Positions 18,320 to 27,999 of a stretch of DNA of 64,000 bases are shown here, in pieces. A program made the position numbers and the translations under genes. The notes under the pieces are model-generated. The model saw nothing but the letters and a program-made list of their open reading frames with translations. It was not told the DNA's origin and ran no database searches. The DNA is from Pirellula sp. SH-Sr6A. GTDB taxonomy: Bacteria; Planctomycetota; Planctomycetia; Pirellulales; Pirellulaceae. The stretch lies in assembly GCF_001610875.1 (NCBI RefSeq), contig NZ_CP011272.1:372001-436000 (forward strand), in the 5' to 3' direction. Positions within the stretch are counted from its first letter, which is position 1, and every line of letters begins with the position of its first letter.

Positions 18320-19576
18320 TTACCTTGTGCTCGCGGTGGGGGTCCCACCTGCGATCGATGCGTTAAGGGACTTTTGAAACTGATCGAACAAATAGCTGCT
18401 GTCGTGAGGGCCTGCCGATGCCTCGGGGTGGTATTGGACGCTGAAAGCATTGTGCTTTCGGTGCCGAACCCCAGCGATCGTATTGTCGTTGAGATTGCGA
18501 TGCGTCACCTCCAAGCATTCAGGGAGAGAGGCTTCTTCGACCGCAAATCCGTGGTTCTGTGAAGTGATTTCCACCTGCCCCGTCAAGCAATTCAAGACCG
18601 GTTGGTTGGCTCCTCGGTGCCCGAACTTCAGTTTGAATGTCTTCGCACCTGCCGCCAAGGACAGAAGCTGATGCCCTAAACAGATTCCGAACACAGGTTT
18701 CTGCCCCAACAACTCGCGAATCGACTCGATCGCGTAGGTAAGAGGTTCGGGGTCCCCCGGGCCGTTGCTCAGAAAGACGCCATCGGGATTCTGATTGAGA
18801 ACGTCCTGGGCGGAAGAAGTCCCCGGCAGAATCGTGACCCGGTTTCCGCGATGGGCCAAGTGCCTGGGAATGTTCCACTTCATGCCGAAATCTAGGCATA
18901 CAACGTGAGGTACTCGATTCCCTTCGGTATGCGTTTCCCCGCCCAGAGAAGAATAGGGGTGCAACACACTGCCCCATTCGTTTGCAGAGCCTGGCATTAC
19001 CTCGCGAACCAAATCGCGTCCGATCAAACCAGGACTCTTTCTCGCTTTTTCAACGAGCGATGCGCGATCGGAGTCGATGGTGGAGATGATCCCTTTTTGA
19101 GCGCCACGATCTCGAATGCGTCGCACCAAGGCCCGTGTATCGATTCCCGAGATAGCGACAATGTTGTGCTTGATCAAGTAATCCGATAGCGACCCATTTG
19201 CGCGGAAGTTGCTATGGATGCGGCTATTTTCGCGTACGACAAATCCTGCGATGCGAGGGTGGCTCGACTCGAGATCCTCCAGATTGACTCCCACATTCCC
19301 AATCATGGGGTAGGTCATGGTGACAATCTGACCGCGATAGGAGGGGTCGGTCAAGATTTCTTGATATCCGGTTAGGGACGTGTTGAAGACCACTTCGCCA
19401 TCCCGCTCCCCTTCGGCACCAATGGAAAATCCCTCATAAACGGTACCGTCTTCCAATGCCAAGAAGCCAGGTTTCTGTTGGCGATACAACGTTGGGATCC
19501 CCCCGAGTTTCGAGTTGATTGGCCTAGTACAGACCAACGAATTTGCAGGGAATGAGCCCCGTATCCCTTCGCCCAA
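18320..19576 (-). CDS. carA: Carbamoyl-phosphate synthase small (glutaminase) subunit
   Basis: CarA supplies ammonia to CarB for carbamoyl phosphate, feeding pyrimidine and arginine synthesis. Typical motifs are present: FLALEDGTVYEGFSIG, NTSLTGYQEILTDPSY, the glutaminase nucleophile in FGICLGHQLLSLA, and the His-Glu pair in VQYHPEASAGPHDS. There is no good in-frame ATG near the expected N-terminus. The longest version starts at a TTG (19576); a TTG at 19489 (YRQQKPGFLALEDG next) gives a more normal N-terminus. carB is not in the window. Confidence 0.94.
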   Translation of the reverse strand: MGEGIRGSFPANSLVCTRPINSKLGGIPTLYRQQKPGFLALEDGTVYEGFSIGAEGERDGEVVFNTSLTGYQEILTDPSYRGQIVTMTYPMIGNVGVNLEDLESSHPRIAGFVVRENSRIHSNFRANGSLSDYLIKHNIVAISGIDTRALVRRIRDRGAQKGIISTIDSDRASLVEKARKSPGLIGRDLVREVMPGSANEWGSVLHPYSSLGGETHTEGNRVPHVVCLDFGMKWNIPRHLAHRGNRVTILPGTSSAQDVLNQNPDGVFLSNGPGDPEPLTYAIESIRELLGQKPVFGICLGHQLLSLAAGAKTFKLKFGHRGANQPVLNCLTGQVEITSQNHGFAVEEASLPECLEVTHRNLNDNTIAGVRHRKHNAFSVQYHPEASAGPHDSSYLFDQFQKSLNASIAGGTPTASTR

Positions 19577-19743
19577 CCCCTTTTCAATAAAATTTCAAAA
19601 ATGATATCGCAGAACGGATGGTTTCACTAGGGGCAACGAAGCATGGAAAGGGTTATCGAAGAATCTCTTGGCGTTTCTGCGAACCTGGTTATGCTGAGCA
19701 GCGTACTCGCACGGGTCTATTTCCCTTCTTGAAAGTCGTCCCT

Positions 19744-21504
19744 ATGGTCTTGGATACCATTTCGCCGATGTTTGCCGCTTCGGACTTTTGGATGGCCAAA
19801 TGGCTTACGCCATTTTGGTTTGTCGGAGTCGGCATTCTTTTGGGCTTGGTCGTGCTCTCCTTATTTTTGGCGCTCGCATTCCTCCTGATTGTACCGACGC
19901 GCGGTTTGGAGCCTGCTCGAAAGAGTGGGACGCTCCATTGGGTGGCCCTCGCTCTGACGGTATTGCTCGGAATTGGAATTGGGGGCTTTCTCAACTCAGG
20001 AGACTTCCGTCGAGCTTTCTTTGTGAAGGGCGAGTTCGCCACCGAGGAATGGCTCTTGGTAAGCGTTGCCCTCACTGCCATGTTGGGTTCGATGGTTTGG
20101 GCGCTGCTCTTCTGCTCTTCGACTAGGTTCTTCGGCGAGCTGCGAGCCCTTTTGTTTGAAGGGGTCGGCTTCGCCATGTTGGTAACTTTAGGGACTGTTG
20201 GAGCGATCGGCCTTGCTGCAACTCCTTGGGTGGATGACCCTCGAAGCGTCGCTAGCAGTATTCCGCAAATGTTTGCCCCCTCAACAAGGACACTCAGCTT
20301 TACCCTCCCTGGTTCCACGTCACCAGAGGGTGGCAAGCTGCAAAAGCTGGAGGTGCAATACGATCCATCCACGCTCGGCTTTACGAAGATCGAATCCAAC
20401 CGACGAATCCTGATCGCGGACGCATCCGAAGTCGACCAACTGCGTTTTGCCGCCGTGAACATCGATGCCGATGCTCCTAAGGTTTGGGAGCGATCGATGG
20501 GACCGAATAAGAGCCCGCTTCCGATGGTCGGCGGTGCCGAAGTTTTTGCTCAGAACGAAGAAATCGACGATGCGGAAGTGACGTTTACGCTCGTTTCGTA
20601 CCCACCGGTTCCTCAAGCCATCTCGATTTTGCTCGTCGCCGCTTTTGTGACGGTGTTTGGGTTGCTCTTTTTCCTGATGCAATCCGCTGCACCGAAGATC
20701 GCTGCGATCGCCCTTTCGGCAGCGAAGAGCGAGCTTTCCCAGCCGTTGCCCAAAATCTTGATCACCATTGTGGGGCTTGCGATTCTCCTGTTTGTATTCC
20801 TGCCGTTTCACACATTCGGGGAAGATATCAAACTGTTGAAAGACTGCGGAATCACGTTAGCTCTTATCGCCGCAATCTTCCAAGGTGTGTGGTCGGCGAG
20901 CACGTCAGTTAGCGATGAAATTGAAGGTCGCACGGCGTTAACGCTTCTGAGCAAGCCGATTCACCGACGTTCGTTCATCATCGGAAAAATCCTAGGTGTG
21001 TTCTGGATTTTGATGTTCATGTTCTTGGTCATGGGCTCCTTCGAACTCTTTGCGGTGGCCTACAAACCGATTGTGGAAGCTCGCGAGAACTCATTGGATA
21101 TCCCCATGTGGCAGCAGTGCCATTTGGAAATGTTCCAAACCATCCCAGGTCTCGCTCTGGCATTCATGGAAGCCGTCATTTTAGGCTCGATCTCGGTCGC
21201 GATCGGGACTCGCGTCTCGATGGTCGCCAATTTCGCGATTTGCTTCTCGATCTATGTTCTCGGGCACCTAACTCCCGTGATTATGGAATCCGCAGCAGGT
21301 GGGTTGCCGTTGGTCGAATTCTTTTCGCAGTTGATTTCAGCAATCGTCCCCAACTTGAATCACTTCTCGATGGAGTCCGCGATCGATGCGGATGTCGGAG
21401 TGCCTTGGTCGGTGATCGCCAGCGTGTTTGTTTACACGACAATCTATGGAATCGGAGCCACCTTGCTCGGTCTCCTCCTTTTTGAAGAACGAGATTTGGC
21501 GTAA
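19744..21504 (+). CDS. Multi-pass membrane protein, ABC-2-type permease-like
   Basis: From the ATG at 19744 the protein is 586 residues with many hydrophobic helices: four or so before residue 170, a large soluble loop (~190-300) rich in beta structure, then six or more to the end. The central stretch DEIEGRTALTLLSKPIHRRSFIIGKILGVFWIL is the ABC-2 permease signature found in copper/exopolysaccharide-type permeases, whose partner is an ATPase encoded elsewhere. An in-frame start at 19618 exists but adds 42 residues unlike a membrane protein. It sits one base before the dehydrogenase gene. The substrate is unknown. Confidence 0.85.
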   Translation: MVLDTISPMFAASDFWMAKWLTPFWFVGVGILLGLVVLSLFLALAFLLIVPTRGLEPARKSGTLHWVALALTVLLGIGIGGFLNSGDFRRAFFVKGEFATEEWLLVSVALTAMLGSMVWALLFCSSTRFFGELRALLFEGVGFAMLVTLGTVGAIGLAATPWVDDPRSVASSIPQMFAPSTRTLSFTLPGSTSPEGGKLQKLEVQYDPSTLGFTKIESNRRILIADASEVDQLRFAAVNIDADAPKVWERSMGPNKSPLPMVGGAEVFAQNEEIDDAEVTFTLVSYPPVPQAISILLVAAFVTVFGLLFFLMQSAAPKIAAIALSAAKSELSQPLPKILITIVGLAILLFVFLPFHTFGEDIKLLKDCGITLALIAAIFQGVWSASTSVSDEIEGRTALTLLSKPIHRRSFIIGKILGVFWILMFMFLVMGSFELFAVAYKPIVEARENSLDIPMWQQCHLEMFQTIPGLALAFMEAVILGSISVAIGTRVSMVANFAICFSIYVLGHLTPVIMESAAGGLPLVEFFSQLISAIVPNLNHFSMESAIDADVGVPWSVIASVFVYTTIYGIGATLLGLLLFEERDLA

Positions 21505-21505
21505 C

Positions 21506-22498
21506 GTGAAATCGCTTGTTTATTGTTTCCCGACGCAGCCCCATCATGTGGATTGGATGCGAGCTGCTGCTCCGAACTGTGAATTTATTGAAGCGACCCA
21601 GGAGACGATTCCCGAGCGGATCATGGATGCCGAGATCTTTGTGGGGCATGCCAAGGTTCCGGTAGATTGGGACCGCGTAGTCGAGCAAGGAAAATTGCGT
21701 TTCATTCAATCCTCTGCCGCCGGGCTGGATCACTGCTTGGCTCCCTCGGTTATCGAGTCGGATATCGTGGTGTGCAGCGCCTCAGGATTGTTTGCCGATC
21801 AAGTCGCCGAGCAAACCTTGGCGTTACTTCTTGGGCTGCTTCGGGGGATTCCGATTTTCTATCGACAGTGGCAGCGCAAAGAATTCGTTCGCAGACCGAC
21901 CGACGATCTTCACGGAAAGCGAGTAGGGATTGTTGGAATGGGGGGAAATGGTCGCCGGCTCGTCGACGTACTCGCTCCGTTTCGAGTAACCATGCGAGCG
22001 ACCGATTTCTTCCCCGACCGCAAGCCTGCAGCGTTGGAAGAGCTTTGGCCGCATACGCGACTGGAGGAATTAGCGGCTTGGTCGGAGATCCTCATCCTTA
22101 CCCTGCCCCTCAATGCTTCGACGCGCGGTGTGGTGGACAAGACGATCCTTCGCGCCATGCCAAAAGGGTCTTACTTGGTGAACGTCGCTCGCGGTGCATG
22201 TGTCAAAGAGTCCGATCTGTGCGAGGCACTAGCGGATGGCCATCTCGCCGGGGCTGGATTGGACGTAACGCAAGTCGAACCCTTGCCCGAGACTAGTCCT
22301 CTGTGGGGATTCGACAATGTGTTGATCACTCCGCATGTCGGAGCGCAAGCGGGAACACGTACGGACGACACGACGCGACTGATCTGTGAGAATCTTCAGC
22401 GTTACTTTGCTGGACAAGATCTCTACAACATTGTCGACAAACGCCTTGGCTTTCCGCACCCCAGCGTCCTCTATACACTGCGCCATCAAGCCGACTGA
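21506..22498 (+). CDS. D-isomer-specific 2-hydroxyacid dehydrogenase family protein
   Basis: The best start is a GTG at 21506, one base after the permease stop, giving 330 residues (VKSLVYCFPTQ...). The NAD-binding Rossmann motif is GKRVGIVGMGGNGRRLVDVL, where GxGxxG reads GMGGNG. Catalytic Arg is in VNVARGACV, Glu in DVTQVEPLPETSPLW, and His in LITPHVGAQA, so all three catalytic residues are kept. Substrate (glyoxylate, phosphoglycerate or other) cannot be decided. Tight coupling to a permease-like gene is unexplained. Its 3' end overlaps the convergent TrpF-like gene by 13 bases. Confidence 0.92.
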   Translation: MKSLVYCFPTQPHHVDWMRAAAPNCEFIEATQETIPERIMDAEIFVGHAKVPVDWDRVVEQGKLRFIQSSAAGLDHCLAPSVIESDIVVCSASGLFADQVAEQTLALLLGLLRGIPIFYRQWQRKEFVRRPTDDLHGKRVGIVGMGGNGRRLVDVLAPFRVTMRATDFFPDRKPAALEELWPHTRLEELAAWSEILILTLPLNASTRGVVDKTILRAMPKGSYLVNVARGACVKESDLCEALADGHLAGAGLDVTQVEPLPETSPLWGFDNVLITPHVGAQAGTRTDDTTRLICENLQRYFAGQDLYNIVDKRLGFPHPSVLYTLRHQAD

Positions 22499-23196
22499 CT
22501 CGCATTGCGGACTTTCGACATAAACAACGTGAGTTTGGATTCGTCGAGCTTTCCATGGCTGCGAAGGCCCGAGCAGACATCGAGCCCGAAAGGTTGAACT
22601 TCGTCGATCGCTCGTGCGACGTTTTCCGAACTCAGTCCCCCCGCAAGGAATAGCGGAACTTCAACCAGTTCGCGTATGCTCCGACTGATCGACCAGTCGT
22701 GTGTCCGACCGGTTCCCCCAAGCAGTTTGACGGGCAAACGCTGATCGCCGGAGTCGAGCAATAGTGCATCGACCCCTGACTCGGCAACGCGACATGCCTC
22801 ATCGATCGACTCATGTCCCGTAACATGGATCACTTGCACGAGCGCCACGCCCGGCAGAGCCAATCGAAGATCTCGATAACTGCCGCGTTCCAAACGATCG
22901 ACGATTTGGACGGTATTCACGCCACAACGCTGCTGTAGTTCGATGATGGCATCGGCATCGGTTTCACTGGTGAGGAGAAAAGAACCGATAGACGGCGGTG
23001 TGATGGAAGCTATTTCTGTGATGAGGGAATCGGAAATCACACCAGGACCACTTGGCATTTTAGCCACAAGGCCGAGGGCATCCGCACCATGTCGAAGGGC
23101 CATGCGAGCCTCGCTCATGCTCCCGATGCAGCAGACTTTCACTCTCGGATGTAGGGTTGGTTCCAAAATCTTTCCCTTGGTCAACTCGACTTGCAT
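22486..23196 (-). CDS. TrpF-like (phosphoribosylanthranilate isomerase family) protein
   Basis: A single (beta-alpha)8 barrel of about 236 residues resembling TrpF. HPRVKVCCIGSMSEARMAL aligns with the family's KxCGIT start and keeps the catalytic Cys. LLLDSG keeps the catalytic Asp; GGTGRTHDW and LAGGLSSENVARAI and DVCSGLR are typical. The usual GFVF-x-KS-R loop is replaced by GLVAKMPSGPGVIS, and the Gly after the catalytic Cys is Cys. It may be a paralogue with another substrate rather than the tryptophan enzyme, and no trp gene is nearby. I chose ATG 23196 because the longer form (from 23253) would leave only 17 bases to the divergent gene. Confidence 0.8.
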   Translation of the reverse strand: MQVELTKGKILEPTLHPRVKVCCIGSMSEARMALRHGADALGLVAKMPSGPGVISDSLITEIASITPPSIGSFLLTSETDADAIIELQQRCGVNTVQIVDRLERGSYRDLRLALPGVALVQVIHVTGHESIDEACRVAESGVDALLLDSGDQRLPVKLLGGTGRTHDWSISRSIRELVEVPLFLAGGLSSENVARAIDEVQPFGLDVCSGLRSHGKLDESKLTLFMSKVRNASQSA

Positions 23197-23270
23197 ACAC
23201 GGCGTTTTGAGAGAGTATACTCCCAACACGAATCGAATTCTCGAAGAGCCCATGGAGGAAGAGTATCCGC

Positions 23271-23636
23271 ATGGAAAAGTCTATGTTTTCGTGGAAGAGG
23301 ATGTGGGTTGTTCTACTACCCTGTCTCTATATCGTGACCATGCTGGTGCTGAGACCGAGCACGTCGCGGTTCAACGCCCAACTTTTCGACGCCGGAGCGT
23401 TGCTAGGCGGAGCTTTGTTGATGGTAGTTTGCGCGGCGTCATATTTTTCGTGGCCGCTTTATTTAGCAATGAACATGGCTATTGGCGCATTGACCTTCCC
23501 TGGACTGATGACGCGGATGGATGCGTGGATTGTCCCCTTACTCCTCTGGTGCATCTACGCTGCAGTCGTCACCTATTTGGGCCGAATAGTAAGAACAAAA
23601 GATATTGCTTCGCCTACCAGTGTTCGTGTCGAATGA
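23271..23636 (+). CDS. Small membrane protein of unknown function
   Basis: Not recognised. The 121 residues contain three to four hydrophobic helices (VVLLPCLYIVTMLVLR, LLGGALLMVVCAASYFSW, LAMNMAIGALTF, WIVPLLLWCIYAAVVTYLG) and little soluble sequence. GGAGG lies 11 bases upstream of the ATG at 23271. It is divergent from the TrpF-like gene and convergent with another small membrane protein 26 bases downstream. Confidence 0.65.
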   Translation: MEKSMFSWKRMWVVLLPCLYIVTMLVLRPSTSRFNAQLFDAGALLGGALLMVVCAASYFSWPLYLAMNMAIGALTFPGLMTRMDAWIVPLLLWCIYAAVVTYLGRIVRTKDIASPTSVRVE

Positions 23637-23662
23637 GCAAAGAATCGAATTTCGTTTTTGAC

Positions 23663-24091
23663 TCAAGCCTGCTCCTGGACTGTCTCGCGGCAAAAAAAGG
23701 TAAACGCGGGGCCGAGAGACCCGCATGTGATCATCGCGAAGAGCGACTTTATGATCACTTCTATGGACACAATAGCCGGGTCATCTCCATATTGGTTGAA
23801 ATACCAATCCTCTTGCATAAAGGATGTACCCGATAGGTGATAGACTCGTTCAATACCCCAAGCAGTCGATGCCGCAAAGGAGCCCAAAAACGAAGCGACG
23901 TACATCACGATATAATTTCGTCTGCTGAGGCTAAAATAAGCGCTCAATATCGCCGATATGGCGAATGGAGCCCATTGCAGATGGGCTTCTGAGGACAACG
24001 TAACGCTTCGGGCTCGTAGAATGAAATAAAACCCAACCGATAAAATCAAAACCAACAAATCGAGCGAGCGAAGTTTCAAGCCTATCTCCAA
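23663..24091 (-). CDS. Small membrane protein of unknown function
   Basis: Not recognised. The 142 residues hold about four TM segments (LDLLVLILSVGFYFIL, APFAISAILSAYFSL, YIVMYVASFLGSFAAS, IIKSLFAMITCGSLGPAF) with a short, aromatic external loop between helices three and four (MQEDWYFNQYGDD). The DNA here is visibly richer in A+T than its neighbours. It shows no clear similarity to the convergent small membrane protein at 23271-23636. Confidence 0.62.
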   Translation of the reverse strand: MEIGLKLRSLDLLVLILSVGFYFILRARSVTLSSEAHLQWAPFAISAILSAYFSLSRRNYIVMYVASFLGSFAASTAWGIERVYHLSGTSFMQEDWYFNQYGDDPAIVSIEVIIKSLFAMITCGSLGPAFTFFCRETVQEQA

Positions 24092-24199
24092 CCTCGTTTA
24101 TGGGGCTGTGGAAGTGTAGTAGGTCGATGAAGACTGGTATTCACGTCACTCAAGCTGCTGTCGGTTACGAGAGGCGGTTCAACGCTCGTTCGAGGGACT

Positions 24200-25990
24200 C
24201 TACGGCGCGGTGTAGATGCAATTTCCAGATAGATAGGTTTTGAGAACTTGGGTTTGTGCGATGTCATCGAGGGGGCATTCCAGGACATCGCGATCCAGGA
24301 TGATCCAATCGGCGTGTTTGGACGTTTCGATGGAGCCCTTTTCTTTCTCTTCAAACGTCAAATGAGCGTTGTTGATCGTGTAAAGTCGGATGGCTTCTTC
24401 TCGGGCGATGCGCTCGATCGGGTGCAATGCGTTGTTCATTCCTCGCGGTGTTCGGGATAACGTGATCCACATGCCGAGGAATGGATTGTAAGGGTTCACC
24501 GATCGAAGCGACCCGACCTTTTGCATATGATCGGAGCCTCCTCCAACAATAACCCCTTCACGAAACAGGGATTGGTAGGGCTGGAACCATCTCAGTCGTT
24601 GTTCTCCAAATTGTCGGTGAAGCGTGCGGCCATCCAGCCATAACCAAGCTGGCTGCAGATCGGCGACCACCCCAAGTTTCTTCATCCTCGCGATGGCGTT
24701 TTCCGTTAGGAAATTGCAATGCGTGATACAGGGACGCATCTCTCGAACCGGTGTATCCCGATCGACTTGCTCATAGGCGTCCAGCAATGCCTCGATCGCG
24801 CCATCACCCACCGAGTGCGCGGTCATTTGCAAACCATGGCTCAAGGAATCCTTGGCGATGGCGTAGAGTTTGTCCGGTTGCACGTAAAGGAGTCCCCGGT
24901 AGTTCGGGTCGTTGATCCCGTAGATGGAGCTCACGCCCCATGGTTCCTTCATGAAGGCGCTTCCGGTCAACATCCCTCCGTCTAGGAATATTTTGGTACC
25001 GCGCAGCCAGAGGTTGGGATTGTGTCGGTGCAAAGGATGTTCGGACGCGAAGCGAATATCCTCTTGGATTTTGGCGAGTGAATCTTGGGCATTGATGGCA
25101 AACGACATGAAGACGCGACACGTCAGCCGGGAGCTTTGGTGCAGTTCATTGTAAAGCTCCAACCCTTCGCGAGAGACGTTGCGATCGCAAACGCTCGTGA
25201 TCCCGACTTGGTTGTAATCGGCCAGCAGTTTCGAGAGCGATTCTAATTTCGCATCGCGCCCGACTTTCTCTTGACTATTGTCCATTCGTACCAGTCGTGT
25301 GCAGCTACGAAGGATCCCATTGAGTTTCCCCGTTTTGGGATCTCGTTCGAGATACCCCGACTGGCCGTCAGTGATCGTGAAATCCTCGCCGATTTCGCTC
25401 CGTTTTAACGCGAGGCTATTCAAGGCCCCATCGGGCCCCGTGCGAAAGAAAACAGGGTGGTCGGGAGCGACACGGTCCAGTTCCTCACGGGTAGGGAAAC
25501 GTTGTTCTTCCAAGCGTGTGACGAAGATCTGACTCAACATGATCCATTCCCCCTGCGGCACCACCGCGGTTCTCGATTGGATGTATCGAAAAACATCGTC
25601 GAGGGACTTCATGTCGGGAATGGTATGGTTCCACTCAAAGAGGGACGCGTCGACCGCATGGACATGGGAATCCGATAGACCGGGGAGTACCATGCGTCCT
25701 CGAAGATCCTCCTTCGAGAGGTGCTTCCCACTCAAGGTCGATTGTTGTTGGGCTGCAGCCGATACGGATTCAAACGTCCCGACCGCTAAAAACTTGCCAT
25801 CTTTGACGGCGAAGGAATCGGCGATGGTGCCTTGAGCATTCGCCGTGAACACTTTTCCATTGTGAAAGACCTGAATCCCGTTTTCGGTGGCTTGGACTGC
25901 AGCGGGACTCGAAAACAGGACCGCTAATGCCGAAAGTAATTGGGAGTACAGGTAAGGGGAGGAAGGGAGGCTGATTGAGGGGCTCTGCAT
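24200..25990 (-). CDS. Secreted amidohydrolase (YtcJ/Amidohydro_3 family)
   Basis: The 596 residues begin with a signal peptide (YLYSQLLSALAVLFSSPAAVQA), so the enzyme is exported. The metal site follows the Amidohydro_3 pattern: LPGLSDSHVHAVD (residues ~104-116), FLDGGML, TAHSVGDGAIEALLDAYEQ, PCITHCNFL and VGGGSDHMQK. Family members hydrolyse amides, ureas or formyl groups using one or two metal ions; the substrate here is unknown. Length is normal. No neighbouring gene points to a pathway. Confidence 0.92.
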   Translation of the reverse strand: MQSPSISLPSSPYLYSQLLSALAVLFSSPAAVQATENGIQVFHNGKVFTANAQGTIADSFAVKDGKFLAVGTFESVSAAAQQQSTLSGKHLSKEDLRGRMVLPGLSDSHVHAVDASLFEWNHTIPDMKSLDDVFRYIQSRTAVVPQGEWIMLSQIFVTRLEEQRFPTREELDRVAPDHPVFFRTGPDGALNSLALKRSEIGEDFTITDGQSGYLERDPKTGKLNGILRSCTRLVRMDNSQEKVGRDAKLESLSKLLADYNQVGITSVCDRNVSREGLELYNELHQSSRLTCRVFMSFAINAQDSLAKIQEDIRFASEHPLHRHNPNLWLRGTKIFLDGGMLTGSAFMKEPWGVSSIYGINDPNYRGLLYVQPDKLYAIAKDSLSHGLQMTAHSVGDGAIEALLDAYEQVDRDTPVREMRPCITHCNFLTENAIARMKKLGVVADLQPAWLWLDGRTLHRQFGEQRLRWFQPYQSLFREGVIVGGGSDHMQKVGSLRSVNPYNPFLGMWITLSRTPRGMNNALHPIERIAREEAIRLYTINNAHLTFEEKEKGSIETSKHADWIILDRDVLECPLDDIAQTQVLKTYLSGNCIYTAP

Positions 25991-26177
25991 CGCCGAATGC
26001 CTTGCGAAGGAAGGGGATAGTTAGAACGGAGGGGATTTTCTTCTTACCATAACACAGGTACGAATCGCATGGGGGAGACCGAGTCCGGTTCGCGCAATAC
26101 CACTCGAGCTCTCGATGGTAAATCTGGTATAGTGGAGGGCCCGATTTGGTTCTTGTCTCCCATTACTGCTACCATCT

Positions 26178-26423
26178 ATGCGCCATCGACTATCCATCTT
26201 CACCGTTTCTTTGGCCGCGTTGGCGACATTTGCGCCTCGCGTTTTCGCTCACCCGGGGCATGACGCGCACGCCCCCCAGCAGGGACTGCTTCATTGGCTA
26301 CTAAGTCCAGTCCATTGGACCGCGGCGGGATTGATCGTTTTCATAGGGTTTTTCGTATTCGCCGCCCTACGACGGAACGATTCGACAGCGAAGAAGACCA
26401 TCGACGCGACGGCCGAGGCGTAG
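26178..26423 (+). CDS. Small exported or membrane protein with a His-rich segment
   Basis: The 81 residues have a signal-peptide-like start (FTVSLAALATFAPRVFAHPGHDAHAP), a His-rich stretch just after the likely cleavage site, then one TM helix (WTAAGLIVFIGFFVFAALR) and a short charged tail. His-rich HPGHDAH segments occur in metal-related proteins, so metal binding is possible but unproven. No strong ribosome-binding site is visible, so the start is uncertain. Confidence 0.6.
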   Translation: MRHRLSIFTVSLAALATFAPRVFAHPGHDAHAPQQGLLHWLLSPVHWTAAGLIVFIGFFVFAALRRNDSTAKKTIDATAEA

Positions 26424-26489
26424 TGCGATTCATCGCGTTTCGGACTTATCCAACCACTACCCCCCCCCTCCCCAACGTTGGAGTTTTTC

Positions 26490-27839
26490 ATGCGAGCTTC
26501 CTTTCGCCATTCCGTATTGAGCGTCGCCCTTTGGTGCGTATCCTTCCACTTCTCTACGGTCGCTACAGCAGAGAACAGGCCGGATGAAGCGGGTAAACAA
26601 GCTTCGTGGGCTCAGTGGAGAGGCCCTCATGGAAATGGCATTGCGAATGAGAAAGGGATTCCGACACGCTGGAGCAAAACCGAGAATGTGCGTTGGCGCT
26701 GTCCTTTGCCAGGCCAAGCGGGCGCGACACCGGTTTTTTGGGGAGACCGCTTGTATTTGACAAGCTCGGAGGGGAGCGATCTCGTCGCGGTATGCGTATC
26801 CGCCGCGGATGGGAAGATTGTATGGAAGACAAAGATCGGGACGGGAAATCAAGATGCACGGGCGGGCGAAGGCAATTCGGCGTCCCCTACTCCTTGTACA
26901 GATGGCAAGCATGTATGGGTCTTTTTCGGCACCGGTGTACTCGCTTGTTTGGACATGGATGGTAAAGAGGTTTGGAAGTTCGATGTCGGAGAACGGTTCG
27001 GCGCGATCGATATCCAGTTTGGAATGACCTCCACTCCAGTACTCGACGGTGACTCGCTTTATCTGCAATTGATACACGGCCGGATGAAGATGGATGACAA
27101 TACGCGGACCGGCCAAGTCATCAAGTTGGACAAAGCGACAGGTAAAACCGTATGGGTGCACAATCGGGATACCGACGCCTATTTCGAATGCAAACATTCC
27201 TATGCGTCCCCATTTCTCTATCGAGATGGAAAGACGGAATTTTTGATCGTACATGGTGCAGATTGCACGACAGGCCATGATTTATCGAACGGCGACGAGC
27301 TGTGGCGTTTTGGAAATCTCAATGGCCCGACTGAGTGGAATCCGAAAAAGAAGGATCCAACCTTCCGATTTGTGGCATCCCCAGCTTTCGTTCCGGGTCG
27401 CATCTTGTTGCCGACGGCAAAAGAGGGCCCCATGGTTGCGTTGAAGGTCGCGGAGTTGAAAGGAGATTGCTCTGCGAAAGCCTCTGCAGTCGCGTGGGTT
27501 TGTCCACGCACTCCGGACGTGTCGATTCCTCTGATCGTCGATGACCTCGTGTATGTACTGCACAAGGATGGAAAGCTTCAGTGCTTGGAATTGGCGACAG
27601 GCAAGGAAGTTTATATGGAGCGGACCCACACCGCGCAACATCGCAGCAGTCCCGTCTATGCCGATGGGTTGATTTACTTCACATCCAACGACGGAGTGGG
27701 ATCGGTTGTCAAAGCCGGCCGACAGTTTGAGCTTTTGTCCAAAAACGAGCTTGGTGAAGCGACCACAGCGTCGCCAGTGATTGTCAACGGAACGCTTTAC
27801 CTCCGGTCCTACGAAGCCCTCTACGCCATTGCCAAGTAG
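26490..27839 (+). CDS. PQQ-like beta-propeller repeat protein, secreted
   Basis: From the ATG at 26490 the 449 residues open with a signal peptide (VLSVALWCVSFHFSTVATA) and the planctomycete-typical WAQWRGPHGNGIANEKGIPTRW. Several blades of the BamB/PQQ type follow, seen as repeated A-x-DG-K-x-VW or L-x-LATGKEV elements (SAADGKIVWKTKIG, LDKATGKTVWVHN, CLELATGKEVYM). Such proteins are periplasmic; most lack bound PQQ and serve in binding or scaffolding. A C-rich run (26460-26475) precedes the gene. Confidence 0.9.
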   Translation: MRASFRHSVLSVALWCVSFHFSTVATAENRPDEAGKQASWAQWRGPHGNGIANEKGIPTRWSKTENVRWRCPLPGQAGATPVFWGDRLYLTSSEGSDLVAVCVSAADGKIVWKTKIGTGNQDARAGEGNSASPTPCTDGKHVWVFFGTGVLACLDMDGKEVWKFDVGERFGAIDIQFGMTSTPVLDGDSLYLQLIHGRMKMDDNTRTGQVIKLDKATGKTVWVHNRDTDAYFECKHSYASPFLYRDGKTEFLIVHGADCTTGHDLSNGDELWRFGNLNGPTEWNPKKKDPTFRFVASPAFVPGRILLPTAKEGPMVALKVAELKGDCSAKASAVAWVCPRTPDVSIPLIVDDLVYVLHKDGKLQCLELATGKEVYMERTHTAQHRSSPVYADGLIYFTSNDGVGSVVKAGRQFELLSKNELGEATTASPVIVNGTLYLRSYEALYAIAK

Positions 27840-27999
27840 TCCTTTTTCCATTTGGATTGTTACTCCAACACTTCGGCCGTTGGAGGCCGACGAGCGATTC
27901 GAACCGTCAACCACCAATGGCGAGCCGTATGCTATTGGTCTACAATAGCGGCTTATTCCCCACCACAATCCCTCCAATTCTTGATCAGGAAGCAGCTCG

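Noticed and set aside
22943-23836. 297-codon plus-strand open frame across the TrpF-like gene
   Set aside because: It overlaps three better-supported genes and has no recognisable domain.
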